From an uncultured Bacilli bacterium (GTDB taxonomy: Bacteria; Bacillota_I; Bacilli_A; RF39; UBA660): a stretch of DNA of 34,815 nucleotides. Position numbers and translations under genes: made by a program. Shown in pieces: positions 1 to 8,867 of the stretch. The notes beneath the pieces were generated by a model. That model did not search any database, was not told where the DNA came from, and saw nothing but the letters and a program-made list of their open reading frames with translations. The DNA lies in assembly GCA_947627635.1 (NCBI GenBank), contig CANQWT010000006.1:1-34815 (forward strand). The letters are read 5' to 3'. Within the stretch, counting starts at the first letter, position 1; each line of letters begins with the position of its first letter.

Positions 1-9
1 TTTTGTATC

Positions 10-47
10 AAAAAAATGAATCTGTGGATAAAACAAATTCATTTTTT
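10..47 (-). terminator. Rho-independent terminator of the cold-shock gene
   Basis: The arms AAAAAATGAAT and ATTCATTTTTT face each other around a short loop, and the minus-strand product ends in a U run. It lies just past the cold-shock stop codon. The outer A/T pairs make it potentially bidirectional. Confidence 0.65.
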
Positions 48-72
48 CTTTTCTTTCTTTTTTCACCGGAAC

Positions 73-294
73 TCAAAAATTTTGAATAGCTGGTTCTTTT
101 ACCGGATTCACATCAATTGCCTGTAATCCCTTACTGGTTTCTAATAATGTAAATTCTACGTACTGACCTTCTGTCAGGGTTTTGTAACCATCATAGTTAA
201 TGGTTGAATAATGGACAAAGATATCTTCGTTTTCCTTATACTCGATAAAACCGTAGCCCTTTTCATTGTTGAACCACTTAACCTTGCCGACCAA
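73..294 (-). CDS. csp: Cold-shock domain protein, CspA family
   Basis: A 73-residue single-domain cold-shock protein, an RNA chaperone that binds single-stranded RNA/DNA and melts mRNA structure in the cytoplasm. The start [16 protein letters not shown] contains RNP1 (KGYGFIE), followed by an RNP2-like DIFVHYS. Length fits the family (65-75). The start is TTG (292-294) with AGAGGTG upstream; no better ATG exists. It is monocistronic, with a terminator-like hairpin downstream and a long AT-rich upstream region shared divergently with agrB. I see no clear consensus promoter. The last ~10 residues (KEPAIQNF end) go slightly beyond the usual domain. The family call is firm; the paralogue (cspA/B/D) cannot be told. 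Confidence 0.93.
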   Translation of the reverse strand: MVGKVKWFNNEKGYGFIEYKENEDIFVHYSTINYDGYKTLTEGQYVEFTLLETSKGLQAIDVNPVKEPAIQNF

Positions 295-378
295 CTTGAG
301 GCACCTCTTTTCATTCTATATTACAAGATTTGACGTCGCAGCTTGCAGGAATAGTATATCCAACTTTTTCCATTTATT

Positions 379-433
379 TTGCAAATATCTTTAATTTGTT
401 GTTTTGATGCCTTTAATTGAAATATATTTGCAA
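379..433. repeat. Inverted repeat enclosing two direct repeats, csp-agrB intergenic region
   Basis: Perfect 10-bp arms TTGCAAATAT (379-388) and ATATTTGCAA (424-433) enclose two copies of CTTTAATT at 389-396 and 411-418, starts 22 bp apart (about two helical turns). The 22-bp phase is the geometry of LytTR-regulator half-sites, but the sequence is not a clear AgrA consensus and the position is far upstream of the agrB -10. It could serve csp instead. Seen in sequence; the role is inference. Confidence 0.4.
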
Positions 434-450
434 TTTTACTAACAAATGTG

Positions 451-518
451 ACGTTCAAAGACGAAAAAATGAGGTTTTATTATCAAGAACTTTTTAACTT
501 TAAGTTGCATGTTACAAT
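451..518 (+). promoter_or_regulatory. Candidate agrB-agrD promoter with phased half-sites
   Basis: An extended -10, TGTTACAAT (TACAAT at 513-518), lies upstream of agrB. No good -35 is present 16-18 bp upstream, which fits activator dependence. Two weak GTT-containing elements (GTT at 453 and 474) are 21 bp apart, the usual spacing of LytTR direct repeats. The 11-mer ATGTTACAATT (509-519) recurs exactly in the agrA promoter. The predicted start is near 525, giving a short leader to the AAGGAGGT site at 530-537. Confidence 0.5.
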
Positions 519-545
519 TTTTTAAAACTAAGGAGGTAAACAAGG

Positions 546-1154
546 GTGAAACAAGCATTTCTTGATAAGTCTTTAGCTTTTATTCTAAAAAACCAAGATA
601 AATATAAAGAAGAAGATATAGAAAAACTGCGATATGGATTAGAAGGAATTTATTTAACGATTACTAAAACTATTATTTTAGTAGGACTTAGTATCCTATT
701 AGGAATTGGTAAAGAGTTTTTTATTATGATGGTTCTTTTTAATATTATTCGCTATCCTGCTTTTGGATATCATGCAGATAGTAGTATTCAATGTTTAATT
801 CTATCAGGAGGTATTTTTTTAGGATTTACTTATTTATCAACAATTATTACTTTATCTTTTCAAACAAAGCTTATTCTTTATGGAGGTGTCTTTATTCTTT
901 TCTTACTTTTTGCACCGGCTGACACAGTCAAAAGACCTCTTACAAATAAAAAGAAGAGGATTATTAGAAAAATAGCATCACTTTTAGTTTTAGGTCTTTA
1001 TGGAATTTTTATCTTTATGTTAAAAACTAAAGAAAGTAATTATTTTTTAATGTCTATCATCATTGAAGCCATTTTTATATCACCTCTTCCCTATGTTTTA
1101 TTCAAATCATCATATCAAAATTATAAAAAAGTGGGTTTAAACAGAAATGTTTAA
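546..1154 (+). CDS. agrB: AgrB-like autoinducer-processing membrane endopeptidase
   Basis: A 202-residue AgrB-family membrane cysteine protease. AgrB cleaves the AgrD propeptide at its C-terminal side and forms the thiolactone of the autoinducing peptide. The catalytic pair is visible in the GYHADSSIQC stretch, His76 and Cys83, matching the family H-x6-C spacing. Several hydrophobic segments follow (about 38-53, 56-70, 84-105, 108-123, 143-160, 165-187). The start is GTG at 546 with AAGGAGGT 8 nt upstream. agrD starts 31 bp downstream, so the two are almost certainly cotranscribed. Length is typical (about 190-210). The family assignment is strong. Confidence 0.92.
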   Translation: MKQAFLDKSLAFILKNQDKYKEEDIEKLRYGLEGIYLTITKTIILVGLSILLGIGKEFFIMMVLFNIIRYPAFGYHADSSIQCLILSGGIFLGFTYLSTIITLSFQTKLILYGGVFILFLLFAPADTVKRPLTNKKKRIIRKIASLLVLGLYGIFIFMLKTKESNYFLMSIIIEAIFISPLPYVLFKSSYQNYKKVGLNRNV

Positions 1155-1185
1155 ATAGATAAAAGAAAAGAAAGGAGGAACACTT

Positions 1186-1305
1186 GTGAAAAAAAGAATT
1201 TCTAAAGTTCTAGCTGCTGTTGCAATGCTTGCTACTGCTTCTGCATCATTAGGATGTGCTTGGTGGTGGTTTGATGAACCAAAAGCATTAGAAGACATGG
1301 ACTAA
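1186..1305 (+). CDS. agrD: AgrD-like cyclic thiolactone autoinducer precursor, CAWWW core
   Basis: A 39-residue peptide beginning MKKRISKVLAAVAML, GTG start, with AAAGGAGG at 1171-1178. The layout is that of AgrD: a basic N-terminus, an amphipathic/hydrophobic leader (residues 6-23), the central cysteine Cys27, then an acidic proline-containing tail (FDEPKALEDMD). By alignment with the clostridial pattern C-x-W-x-x followed by an acidic/proline tail, the mature ring is probably Cys27-Ala-Trp-Trp-Trp; a six-member ring including Phe32 is possible. It lies directly after agrB and before a strong terminator. Three consecutive tryptophans in the ring are notable. It is too short for most gene finders. 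Confidence 0.88.
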   Translation: MKKRISKVLAAVAMLATASASLGCAWWWFDEPKALEDMD

Positions 1306-1310
1306 AAAAT

Positions 1311-1350
1311 AAAAAACTCTATTTCAATTTTTAAGAAATAGGGTTTTTTA
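1311..1350. terminator. Bidirectional terminator shared by agrBD and agrAC
   Basis: The stem CTCTATTTC / GAAATAGGG (one wobble) is flanked by A6 on the left and T6 on the right, so each strand yields a hairpin followed by U residues. It lies between the convergent agrD stop (1305) and agrC stop (1396), and can end both transcripts. Confidence 0.8.
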
Positions 1351-1395
1351 TTGAATATTATTATCAATAATGTATTAAATTTTTTTGCTTTGTAT

Positions 1396-2682
1396 TTACC
1401 AAATTGTTAATTTTTGAACATAAAATTCATTCATAATTTTCTGAGTTCCTACAAAATTTTTATTCATATTTAATATTTTATTGGCAAAATATAGACCCTT
1501 TCCTCTTTTTACTCCTTTTGTACTAAATCCTTTTCTATTGATAGCTGTTAAATCTGGTTTATCTTTATAAGAATTGGATAACGTAAAAGTTAATTTATTA
1601 TTACAAACATAGATTTCTAACATGACAAGATGCTTTTTTGTATCTTCTGATGATTCAATGGCATTATCTAAATAAATTCCTAATAAAATATTGAGTTGCC
1701 TATTTGTTTCTTCACTTAAATTCTTTAATATTTTACTAACTTTAGGACTTACTTCCACATAAAAATCTATATTTTTATCTTTAGCAATTGCCATCTTATA
1801 ATAAAGTAATCCTTTGATACCACCTACTGGAATATTCTTTAATTGTTCTATCCACTCTTTTTCTATTACAATACTTTTTTGAAGTATATCATCAATTCTA
1901 CCATGAATTTTCTTATTGTTGGTCATTCCTCTAATAATTGATAAATTATTTTTCATCTCATGGATAGCTAATTCTTCCTTATCAATCCAATTTTCAAATG
2001 TTTGAATACAATGAAACAAAGAATCATACTCATCACTTAACTTATCATAGTTAATTTTCTCAACCATATAAATATAATATAAAACAGAAAAGATGATGAG
2101 TATAGTAAGAGCTAGTGAGTAGGCTTCGCTTGTTTTAAAGATTTCTATCATATTTTCATGAATCATAACAATGCCTAATATAAATAAAATAATAAACAAA
2201 ATGGTAGAAAAATAAACTTTTTTAGCTAATTTTTTAGCAAGAGCCTGAAAAAGTCTTTGAATGTATTTGACTTTAGAAAATAAAATAGAAATGATACTAA
2301 TACCTATATTACTAATCAACATAATATACCAAGTTTTTCTTGCTACGGTAACATCTACAAAGAATTTGGCAATACTACTCCATCCTAAATCAGCTAATGA
2401 TGTTAAAATCATTACAAATGCGCTTAATAACATTGCGTTAATTGTCTTTTCTTTATATAAATTTCTATAAGCAAGAATTGATAAAACAAAGGTAAAAAAT
2501 GGCACCATAGCATTAAATTTCACATCATAAAATATAATGGTTGGTGATGCAACTAATAAAACAGATAAAACCACTTCTATTTTATTTAATTTTTGTTTAT
2601 AACAAAGGAGATTTTTGCTAATAAATAATCCTGCAATGGCCATAATAATACCAATGGAATATTTACTTAACAACAATGACAC
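1396..2682 (-). CDS. agrC: AgrC-like sensor histidine kinase
   Basis: A 428-residue membrane histidine kinase of the AgrC/GHKL type, expected to bind the extracellular cyclic peptide and phosphorylate AgrA. About six hydrophobic segments fill residues 1-205, followed by a linker helix. The H-box HEMKNNLSIIRG has His241 as phospho-acceptor. The GHKL ATPase shows the N-box LGIYLDNAIE (Asn340) and a G-box region STKGVKRGKGLYFAN (386-401). The GTG start at 2680-2682 has AAGGAG upstream and overlaps agrA by 20 bp, so translation is likely coupled. The N-terminal sensor region is the part expected to be specific for the CAWWW peptide. Confidence 0.9.
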   Translation of the reverse strand: MSLLLSKYSIGIIMAIAGLFISKNLLCYKQKLNKIEVVLSVLLVASPTIIFYDVKFNAMVPFFTFVLSILAYRNLYKEKTINAMLLSAFVMILTSLADLGWSSIAKFFVDVTVARKTWYIMLISNIGISIISILFSKVKYIQRLFQALAKKLAKKVYFSTILFIILFILGIVMIHENMIEIFKTSEAYSLALTILIIFSVLYYIYMVEKINYDKLSDEYDSLFHCIQTFENWIDKEELAIHEMKNNLSIIRGMTNNKKIHGRIDDILQKSIVIEKEWIEQLKNIPVGGIKGLLYYKMAIAKDKNIDFYVEVSPKVSKILKNLSEETNRQLNILLGIYLDNAIESSEDTKKHLVMLEIYVCNNKLTFTLSNSYKDKPDLTAINRKGFSTKGVKRGKGLYFANKILNMNKNFVGTQKIMNEFYVQKLTIW

Positions 2683-3394
2683 TGTTAATCAACTCCTTCT
2701 TTTTATCCCTTGCAACTAAATGTGTTTTTGTACCGTTTTTAAAAGTTATTTCTCCTGTTTTTATTTCATATTGTTCTATTTGGTCTAAATTCACAATTAA
2801 ACTTCTGTGTACTTTCAAAAAACGATTATCTAGTAACTTATCAATCTCAGAAAGAGTTTTAGGAATTATAAAATCATTATAAGTGGTTCTAATAATACAT
2901 CTTTTACTGTCCTGTTCTTTTTCAATACAAATGATATGTCTAAACTCTATTTTATGAACAACATAGTTATATTCATAGTTGAGTGTTTTTTCACGATTGT
3001 CATAATTTTTCATTACAACTTTTAAAGCTTCTATGACTTTTTGTTTGCAATTATTCAGTTTACTAATAAAATCCAGAAGAAAAAGACGGTTACCCAAAGC
3101 TTCGTACCGATATTCACTAAAGGCTGTGACAATAATAATCAAAGATACCCAGTCATCCTGTTCTTCTCTTATAAACCTTGCAGCATCAATGCCACTACCG
3201 TTTCTCGTTTTGATATCTAAAAAATAAACTTTAAAGCCAATATCAGACTTTACCATCTGTACAAACTTTCTATCATAACTGGTAAAAGTATGTATTTCAT
3301 ATTCAATATCATAGCTCATCATAAAATTGTTGATGATTGCCTTCATATTTTCTAAAAAGGTTAAATCGTCTTCACACACGACAAAATTTAGCAC
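2663..3394 (-). CDS. agrA: AgrA-like LytTR response regulator
   Basis: A 243-residue response regulator. The receiver domain (1-125) carries the acidic pair Glu8/Asp9/Asp10, phospho-acceptor Asp60 (in VYFLDIKT), Thr90 and Lys112. A LytTR DNA-binding domain follows (about 140-240), with the typical RFLKVHRSLIVNL stretch (191-203). LytTR proteins bind 9-bp direct repeats spaced about 12-13 bp. The start is GTG (3392-3394) with GAGGTGG upstream. It is the first gene of an agrA-agrC operon convergent with agrBD. Targets are presumably the two agr promoters and unknown distant genes. Confidence 0.92.
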   Translation of the reverse strand: MLNFVVCEDDLTFLENMKAIINNFMMSYDIEYEIHTFTSYDRKFVQMVKSDIGFKVYFLDIKTRNGSGIDAARFIREEQDDWVSLIIIVTAFSEYRYEALGNRLFLLDFISKLNNCKQKVIEALKVVMKNYDNREKTLNYEYNYVVHKIEFRHIICIEKEQDSKRCIIRTTYNDFIIPKTLSEIDKLLDNRFLKVHRSLIVNLDQIEQYEIKTGEITFKNGTKTHLVARDKKKELINSVIVVK

Positions 3395-3421
3395 ACTACC
3401 ACCTCTTACTATATCATTTTA

Positions 3422-3480
3422 ATTGTAACATAAAAGAGATAAAAAAGAGGTGTTTTGTCAAAAATGGGCATTTTTTGTCC
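3422..3480 (-). promoter_or_regulatory. Candidate agrA promoter and direct repeats
   Basis: The minus strand carries the extended -10 TGTTACAAT (TACAAT at 3422-3427), identical to that of agrB, without a good -35 at 17 bp. Further upstream GACAAAA occurs twice, 20 bp apart (plus-strand TTTTGTC at 3453-3459 and 3473-3479), around a short A/T palindrome. A consensus TTGACA falls in the nearer copy but is 28 bp from the -10, too far to pair with it. The repeats may be a regulator site. Confidence 0.5.
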
Positions 3481-3505
3481 TTTTTTGTTTGTTTTGTAAC
3501 CTTTT

Positions 3506-4603
3506 TTAGCTTTTAGGACGTTTTATGGTCTTTTCTACCTTCTTTTTTAAAGCATCTGTTTTTTCAGGAATTTTTTCAGAAATAATTGAAGTGTGTAAAA
3601 CAAACCACACAACAAGAATAAAGATAATTACATAAATAATTTGTCCTACATATTTATCTTTTAAAGAATAAAAGATAGAAGCAATTGCGAAGAGAATATT
3701 GATTGCATAAATAATAAGGACTGTTGTTCTTTGAGAAAAATGCATTCCAAGAAGTTGGTGATGAATATGTTCTCTATCAGGAGAGAATGGTGTTTGATGA
3801 CGCAAAAGTCTTCTAATAATCGCACAGAATGTATCAAGCATTGGAATTGCAATAATCATCAAAGGAACAAATAAAGAAGTAAGTGCTGTTCCTTTAAACT
3901 CCAAAAGAGAAATAATGGAAATGGTAAAGCCCATGAACATTGAACAATCTCCTGCGAAAATCTTAGCTGGATAAAAGTTATGCAGTAAAAATCCTAAAGT
4001 AGCTCCTAACATAATAAAGGTAAGGAGTAACACCAAAGTACCACTTCTTCCTTGAAAGAAACCAATAATTCCAATTGTCAAATAGAAAATTGCACTAATA
4101 CCACCTGATAATCCATCTAATCCATCAATTAAATTGATAACGTTAGTACAAGCAACAATAAACAAAATCGTTAATGGATAGGACCATATTCCAAAATCAA
4201 AGTTGAAGCCAAAGGCTGTCACATTATTGAGTAAAATATGTCCATAAAAAGCAATGATGGCTGCGGCAATTGTTTGCCCCAAAAATTTATGCGATGCTCG
4301 AATGGGTTTAATATCATCAATAATCCCCGTTAAAATAATAATAAAACTAGCAATTAAAATAGAATTCATTTGGATACTGTTTTCCCCGAATAAAATATAT
4401 CCAAAAAGAAAACCTAGGAATATGCCTACTCCGCCTAATTTAGGTACAGCTTTTTTATGAATATGGCGATGATTTTCATCACTTCTTGGTTGGTCAATTG
4501 CTCCAATATGATAAGCAATTTTCTTCATCAGTGGCATAATTAGTGCCGTAAAAACAAAAGTCACACAAACAATTTTTATTGTTTCTAAAATTTCAGTTCT
4601 CAT
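3506..4603 (-). CDS. tagO: Undecaprenyl-phosphate sugar-1-phosphate transferase, TagO/WecA type
   Basis: A 365-residue polytopic membrane enzyme of the MraY/WecA family that transfers GlcNAc-1-phosphate (or a related sugar phosphate) to undecaprenyl phosphate. This is the first step of wall teichoic acid or surface polysaccharide synthesis. Motifs: Asp96-Asp97 (IIDDIK), NVINLIDGLDGLSGG (154-168), GDCSMFMGF (218-226) and the WecA-type DREHIHHQLL (276-285), which separates it from MraY. The open frame extends to 4651, but GAGGTG before 4603 and an extended -10 promoter at 4623-4651 favour the ATG at 4601-4603. The substrate sugar is not shown by sequence. Confidence 0.9.
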   Translation of the reverse strand: MRTEILETIKIVCVTFVFTALIMPLMKKIAYHIGAIDQPRSDENHRHIHKKAVPKLGGVGIFLGFLFGYILFGENSIQMNSILIASFIIILTGIIDDIKPIRASHKFLGQTIAAAIIAFYGHILLNNVTAFGFNFDFGIWSYPLTILFIVACTNVINLIDGLDGLSGGISAIFYLTIGIIGFFQGRSGTLVLLLTFIMLGATLGFLLHNFYPAKIFAGDCSMFMGFTISIISLLEFKGTALTSLFVPLMIIAIPMLDTFCAIIRRLLRHQTPFSPDREHIHHQLLGMHFSQRTTVLIIYAINILFAIASIFYSLKDKYVGQIIYVIIFILVVWFVLHTSIISEKIPEKTDALKKKVEKTIKRPKS

Positions 4604-4622
4604 AACCCACCTCATTATCACA

Positions 4623-4649
4623 ATTATAACAGACTTTATCAAAGTATGC

Positions 4650-4651
<2 letters not shown>
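4623..4651 (-). promoter_or_regulatory. tagO promoter
   Basis: TTGCAT (4646-4651), 17-bp spacer, TATAAT (4623-4628) with an upstream TG (extended -10). The predicted start is near 4616, leaving a very short leader before the ATG at 4603. The -35 overlaps the U tract of the eno terminator. Confidence 0.7.
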
Positions 4652-5899
<1,248 letters not shown>

Positions 5900-5905
5900 C
5901 TATTT

Positions 5906-7270
5906 TTATTGATTTTCCTGTATTTTTAAGTAATCTTTAATATAATTTTTAAATTCACACCCTCGGTCTTCACATTTTTCATACTGGTCCCATGATGCAG
6001 AAGCAGGAGAAAGTAAAACAACGTCACCTTCTTTTCCTAACTCTACACATTTTGGAAAAGCTTCTTTTAAAGTTTCATAAATATAGGTTTCTATTTGTTG
6101 GGTCTTGCCAAACTCTAAAACTCTATCTCTACAAGTTCCTATTCCAACAATTGCTTTGACATTTTGAAGAAACGGCGCTAAATCATTAAAATTTTGTCCT
6201 CGTTCCATTCCACCTAATATCAAAATAGTGGGCTCACTAAATGAAGATAAAGCGATTTGACTACACTTGATATTTGTAGCTTCTGTATCATTATAGTATT
6301 TTACGCCATTGATTGTTCCTGAATACTCTAATCGGTGTTCAACACCTTTAAAGTTTTCTAGAACCTTTGTAATAACTTCATTTGAAACTTGAAATTCTTT
6401 TGCAATCATAATTGCTCCCATAATATTTTCTAAATTATGAGTTCCTTTTAATAAGATTTTAGAAATAGGAAGAACTGCTTCGTCATAATAATAGATTACA
6501 TCATCTTTGATATAACAACCATTGATTTCGTTTTGACTTGAAAAATACTTGACCTTTGACTTTATACCTTCTAATTTATGTACTACATCTTCATTTTCTA
6601 TATTTAAAATAGCAATATCATTTTCGGATTGACTGTAAAACATTTTGGCTTTCGCATCCTTATATGCTTCATAATTTCCAAAAAAGTCAATATGAGCTTC
6701 TGAAAAGTTAGTAACCAGTCCAATATGAGGATGGAAAGCATGAAAGTTTGCTCCTTGTTGACAAGAGACTTCCATGACAATAATATCGCCTTCTTTGACT
6801 TCTTTTAATAAACTACAAAGAGGATATCCTATATTTCCTCCTAAATGCACCTTTTCCTTAAAAGCTTCCTTTAAAATTTCATAAGTAATTGTGGTTGTTG
6901 TAGTTTTTCCATTTGTTCCTGTAATTCCAATTAGAACAACATTTTTAGGAAGAAGATGATAGGCGACTTCTACTTCATTCCAAACAGGAATATGTAACTC
7001 TTCTGCTTTTTGAACATAAGGATGATTATTCGGTATCCCTGGATTTTTTACAAGATAAGAAAAACTTTCATCTAATAAATCAGTAGGATGACTTCCAAAA
7101 ACTAATTCTACTCCTAATTGTCTTAGTTCCTCAACTTGAGCTTCTTTTTGTTCATTTTCCGTTCTTTTATCGTTTAAAATAACATGAGCTCCTTCTTTTA
7201 TAAGTGTTTTCGCGGCTTCATAGCCACTACGAGCCATTCCTAAAATTAAGATTTTTTTATCTTTAAACAT
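5906..7270 (-). CDS. murD: UDP-N-acetylmuramoyl-L-alanine--D-glutamate ligase
   Basis: A 454-residue Mur ligase adding D-glutamate to UDP-MurNAc-L-Ala in cytoplasmic peptidoglycan synthesis. The N-terminal Rossmann-like domain starts ILILGMARSGYEAAKTL. The ATP P-loop GITGTNGKTTTT is at 115-126, and the central domain contains NFSEAHIDFFGNYEAY. The C-terminal domain has the ILGGMERGQNF and LLSPASASWDQYEKCEDRG motifs typical of MurD. ATG start with AGGAGTG. Length is normal. It heads a murD-eno unit and is divergent from the FemX-like gene, keeping two envelope genes side by side. Confidence 0.96.
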   Translation of the reverse strand: MFKDKKILILGMARSGYEAAKTLIKEGAHVILNDKRTENEQKEAQVEELRQLGVELVFGSHPTDLLDESFSYLVKNPGIPNNHPYVQKAEELHIPVWNEVEVAYHLLPKNVVLIGITGTNGKTTTTTITYEILKEAFKEKVHLGGNIGYPLCSLLKEVKEGDIIVMEVSCQQGANFHAFHPHIGLVTNFSEAHIDFFGNYEAYKDAKAKMFYSQSENDIAILNIENEDVVHKLEGIKSKVKYFSSQNEINGCYIKDDVIYYYDEAVLPISKILLKGTHNLENIMGAIMIAKEFQVSNEVITKVLENFKGVEHRLEYSGTINGVKYYNDTEATNIKCSQIALSSFSEPTILILGGMERGQNFNDLAPFLQNVKAIVGIGTCRDRVLEFGKTQQIETYIYETLKEAFPKCVELGKEGDVVLLSPASASWDQYEKCEDRGCEFKNYIKDYLKIQENQ

Positions 7271-7288
7271 CTTATCACTCCTACTTCT

Positions 7289-7316
7289 ATTATACTCTTT
7301 TTTCTCTTGTTTTAAA
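7289..7316 (-). promoter_or_regulatory. murD promoter
   Basis: On the minus strand TTTAAA (7311-7316), 16-bp spacer, TATAAT (7289-7294). The predicted start is close to the murD Shine-Dalgarno, so the leader is only about 12 nt. The -10 is perfect, the -35 weak. Confidence 0.55.
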
Positions 7317-7338
7317 TCTTTTTTTCAATAGAGTTTTA

Positions 7339-7347
7339 TGATATAAT
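7339..7347 (+). promoter_or_regulatory. Extended -10 promoter of the FemX-like gene
   Basis: TGATATAAT (TATAAT at 7342-7347, TG at 7339-7340) lies upstream of GGGAGG and the ATG at 7372. No clear -35 at 17 bp; extended -10 promoters can do without one. Confidence 0.6.
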
Positions 7348-7371
7348 CAAGGAGATAAGGGAGGCGTTCTT

Positions 7372-8697
7372 ATGCAGATTATCACACTTGAACCTGAAAA
7401 ATTTCAAGAATATGCATCTAACCATCGTTATCGTAATTTTTATCAAACTGTAGCTTACGGAAATACAATGAAAACAAATGGTTACGATATTCACTATCTA
7501 GGTTTTATTGACGATAATGAAAAACTCATTGGAGCTTCCTTGATTATTTTTAAAGAAGTCTTTATGGGAAATAAAATGGCTTATGCTCCAAGAGGAATGC
7601 TTTTCAATTATGGGAATGTAACACTTCTTCAAGAATTGATGACAAAGTTAAAGAAGCTCTTATCAAAACAAGGATTTATGTCTTTAAAAATTGACCCTTT
7701 TATTCCTGTTAATATCCGTTCAAAGCATGGAAATATTTTAAATAGTAATCAAGAAGCAGGAATTATTTTAGAAAATTTAAAAGCAAGTGGTTTTCAATAT
7801 CATGGTAATAATCTTTATTTTGAGAATGAAAAGCCTCGTTTTGAAGCCATTGTGACTTTAAATAGAGATATTAAAATTATTTTTAATTCATTTGATAAGC
7901 GTACTCGTTACAAAATTAAAAAAGCAATGCGTAGTGGTATTGAAATTGAAAAAGGGGAATTAAAAGATTTACCTGCTTTTTATGAGTTTGTTAAAAGAAA
8001 GCATCCAAAGAAACTTTCTTATTATGAAGATTTGTGGAAAAACTTTGGAAATGATATGTCCCTTTATTTTGCGAAAATCAATACTGAGAACTTTGTTGTT
8101 AGTAGTAAGAAACTGTATGAAAAAGAGATTGAACATAATGAAAGTTTGAATAAAAAAATTCAAGATAGTTCTATTACAGGAAAGAAAAAACAAACTTTTT
8201 TAAATGAAAAAATGGAGTCTGATAAACTTTTAAATACGTATAAGAATAATCTTGTCTGGGCAACTTCTCTTTTGAAGGAACATCCTAACGGAATGATTGT
8301 AGGCTCTGCATTAACTTTAATGTATGACCAAGCAAGTTACATGATTATTGAAGGTTTCCATCCTAAATATAAAGAGTTAAATCCAAACTATTTGATTAAG
8401 TGGCGAATGATTGAAGATGCTAAAGAAAAGAAATGTAAGTATATTAGTTTTAATGGTATTTCAGGCGAATTTGAAAATGCTGGGAAATATCAGGGACTAA
8501 ATGAAATGAAATTGGGTTATAATGCTGTGGTTACTGAATTTATTGGAGAATTTGACTATACCATCAATAATCTTACTTATAATTTATATAAAAATTTTAA
8601 TAAAGAAAAAGGCTCTAGTAAAGACAAGAACAAAGCAAAAGATAAAGATAAAAACAAGGATAAAAAGAAAGACAAAGAGAAAGAAACTAAAGCTTAA
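7372..8697 (+). CDS. FemABX-family aminoacyltransferase, peptidoglycan cross-bridge
   Basis: A 441-residue FemA/B/X-type protein. These enzymes add amino acids from aminoacyl-tRNA to the stem peptide of peptidoglycan precursors to form the interpeptide bridge. Two GNAT-like halves are seen: residues 1-150, with FYQTVAYGNTMKTNGYD and YAPRGML, then 160-240 with FDKRTRYKIKKAMRSGIEIEKG. A charged helical arm (about 245-295) matches the family's coiled-coil insertion. The second half continues with SALTLMY, EGFHPKYKELNPNYLIKW and the conserved YISFNGISGEF. A lysine/aspartate-rich tail (about 412-441, KDK/KNKD repeats) is extra. ATG start with GGGAGG. The amino acid added cannot be deduced. Confidence 0.88.
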   Translation: MQIITLEPEKFQEYASNHRYRNFYQTVAYGNTMKTNGYDIHYLGFIDDNEKLIGASLIIFKEVFMGNKMAYAPRGMLFNYGNVTLLQELMTKLKKLLSKQGFMSLKIDPFIPVNIRSKHGNILNSNQEAGIILENLKASGFQYHGNNLYFENEKPRFEAIVTLNRDIKIIFNSFDKRTRYKIKKAMRSGIEIEKGELKDLPAFYEFVKRKHPKKLSYYEDLWKNFGNDMSLYFAKINTENFVVSSKKLYEKEIEHNESLNKKIQDSSITGKKKQTFLNEKMESDKLLNTYKNNLVWATSLLKEHPNGMIVGSALTLMYDQASYMIIEGFHPKYKELNPNYLIKWRMIEDAKEKKCKYISFNGISGEFENAGKYQGLNEMKLGYNAVVTEFIGEFDYTINNLTYNLYKNFNKEKGSSKDKNKAKDKDKNKDKKKDKEKETKA

Positions 8698-8702
8698 TAA
8701 TC

Positions 8703-8742
8703 AAGACTATGGTTTTCGTAAAATCTATGTCTTTTTTCTTTT
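8703..8742 (+). terminator. Terminator of the FemX-like gene
   Basis: AAGAC and GGTTTT pair with AAAATC and GTCTT around a small symmetric internal loop and a CGT loop, followed by six T, C, TT. It begins a few bases after the stop codon. Confidence 0.65.
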
Positions 8743-8867
8743 AAACCTTTTGATAATTCAAAGTTTATATTATACTTATAATAGAGAAAAGTAAATCTTT
8801 TAAATGTTTATTGCAATAGCCTATTGTACCTTGAGTTTTAAACAAAATGAAAGAATGTGAGGTTTCT

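Noticed and set aside
8522-8794. 90-codon lysine-rich frame at the end of the FemX-like gene
   Set aside because: A shifted reading of the Lys/Asp repeat tail; the FemX frame explains the sequence.
8814-8826. CAATAG-C-CTATTG palindrome upstream of the DUF2207 gene
   Set aside because: Loop too short for a terminator and no known regulator site; kept only as a note.
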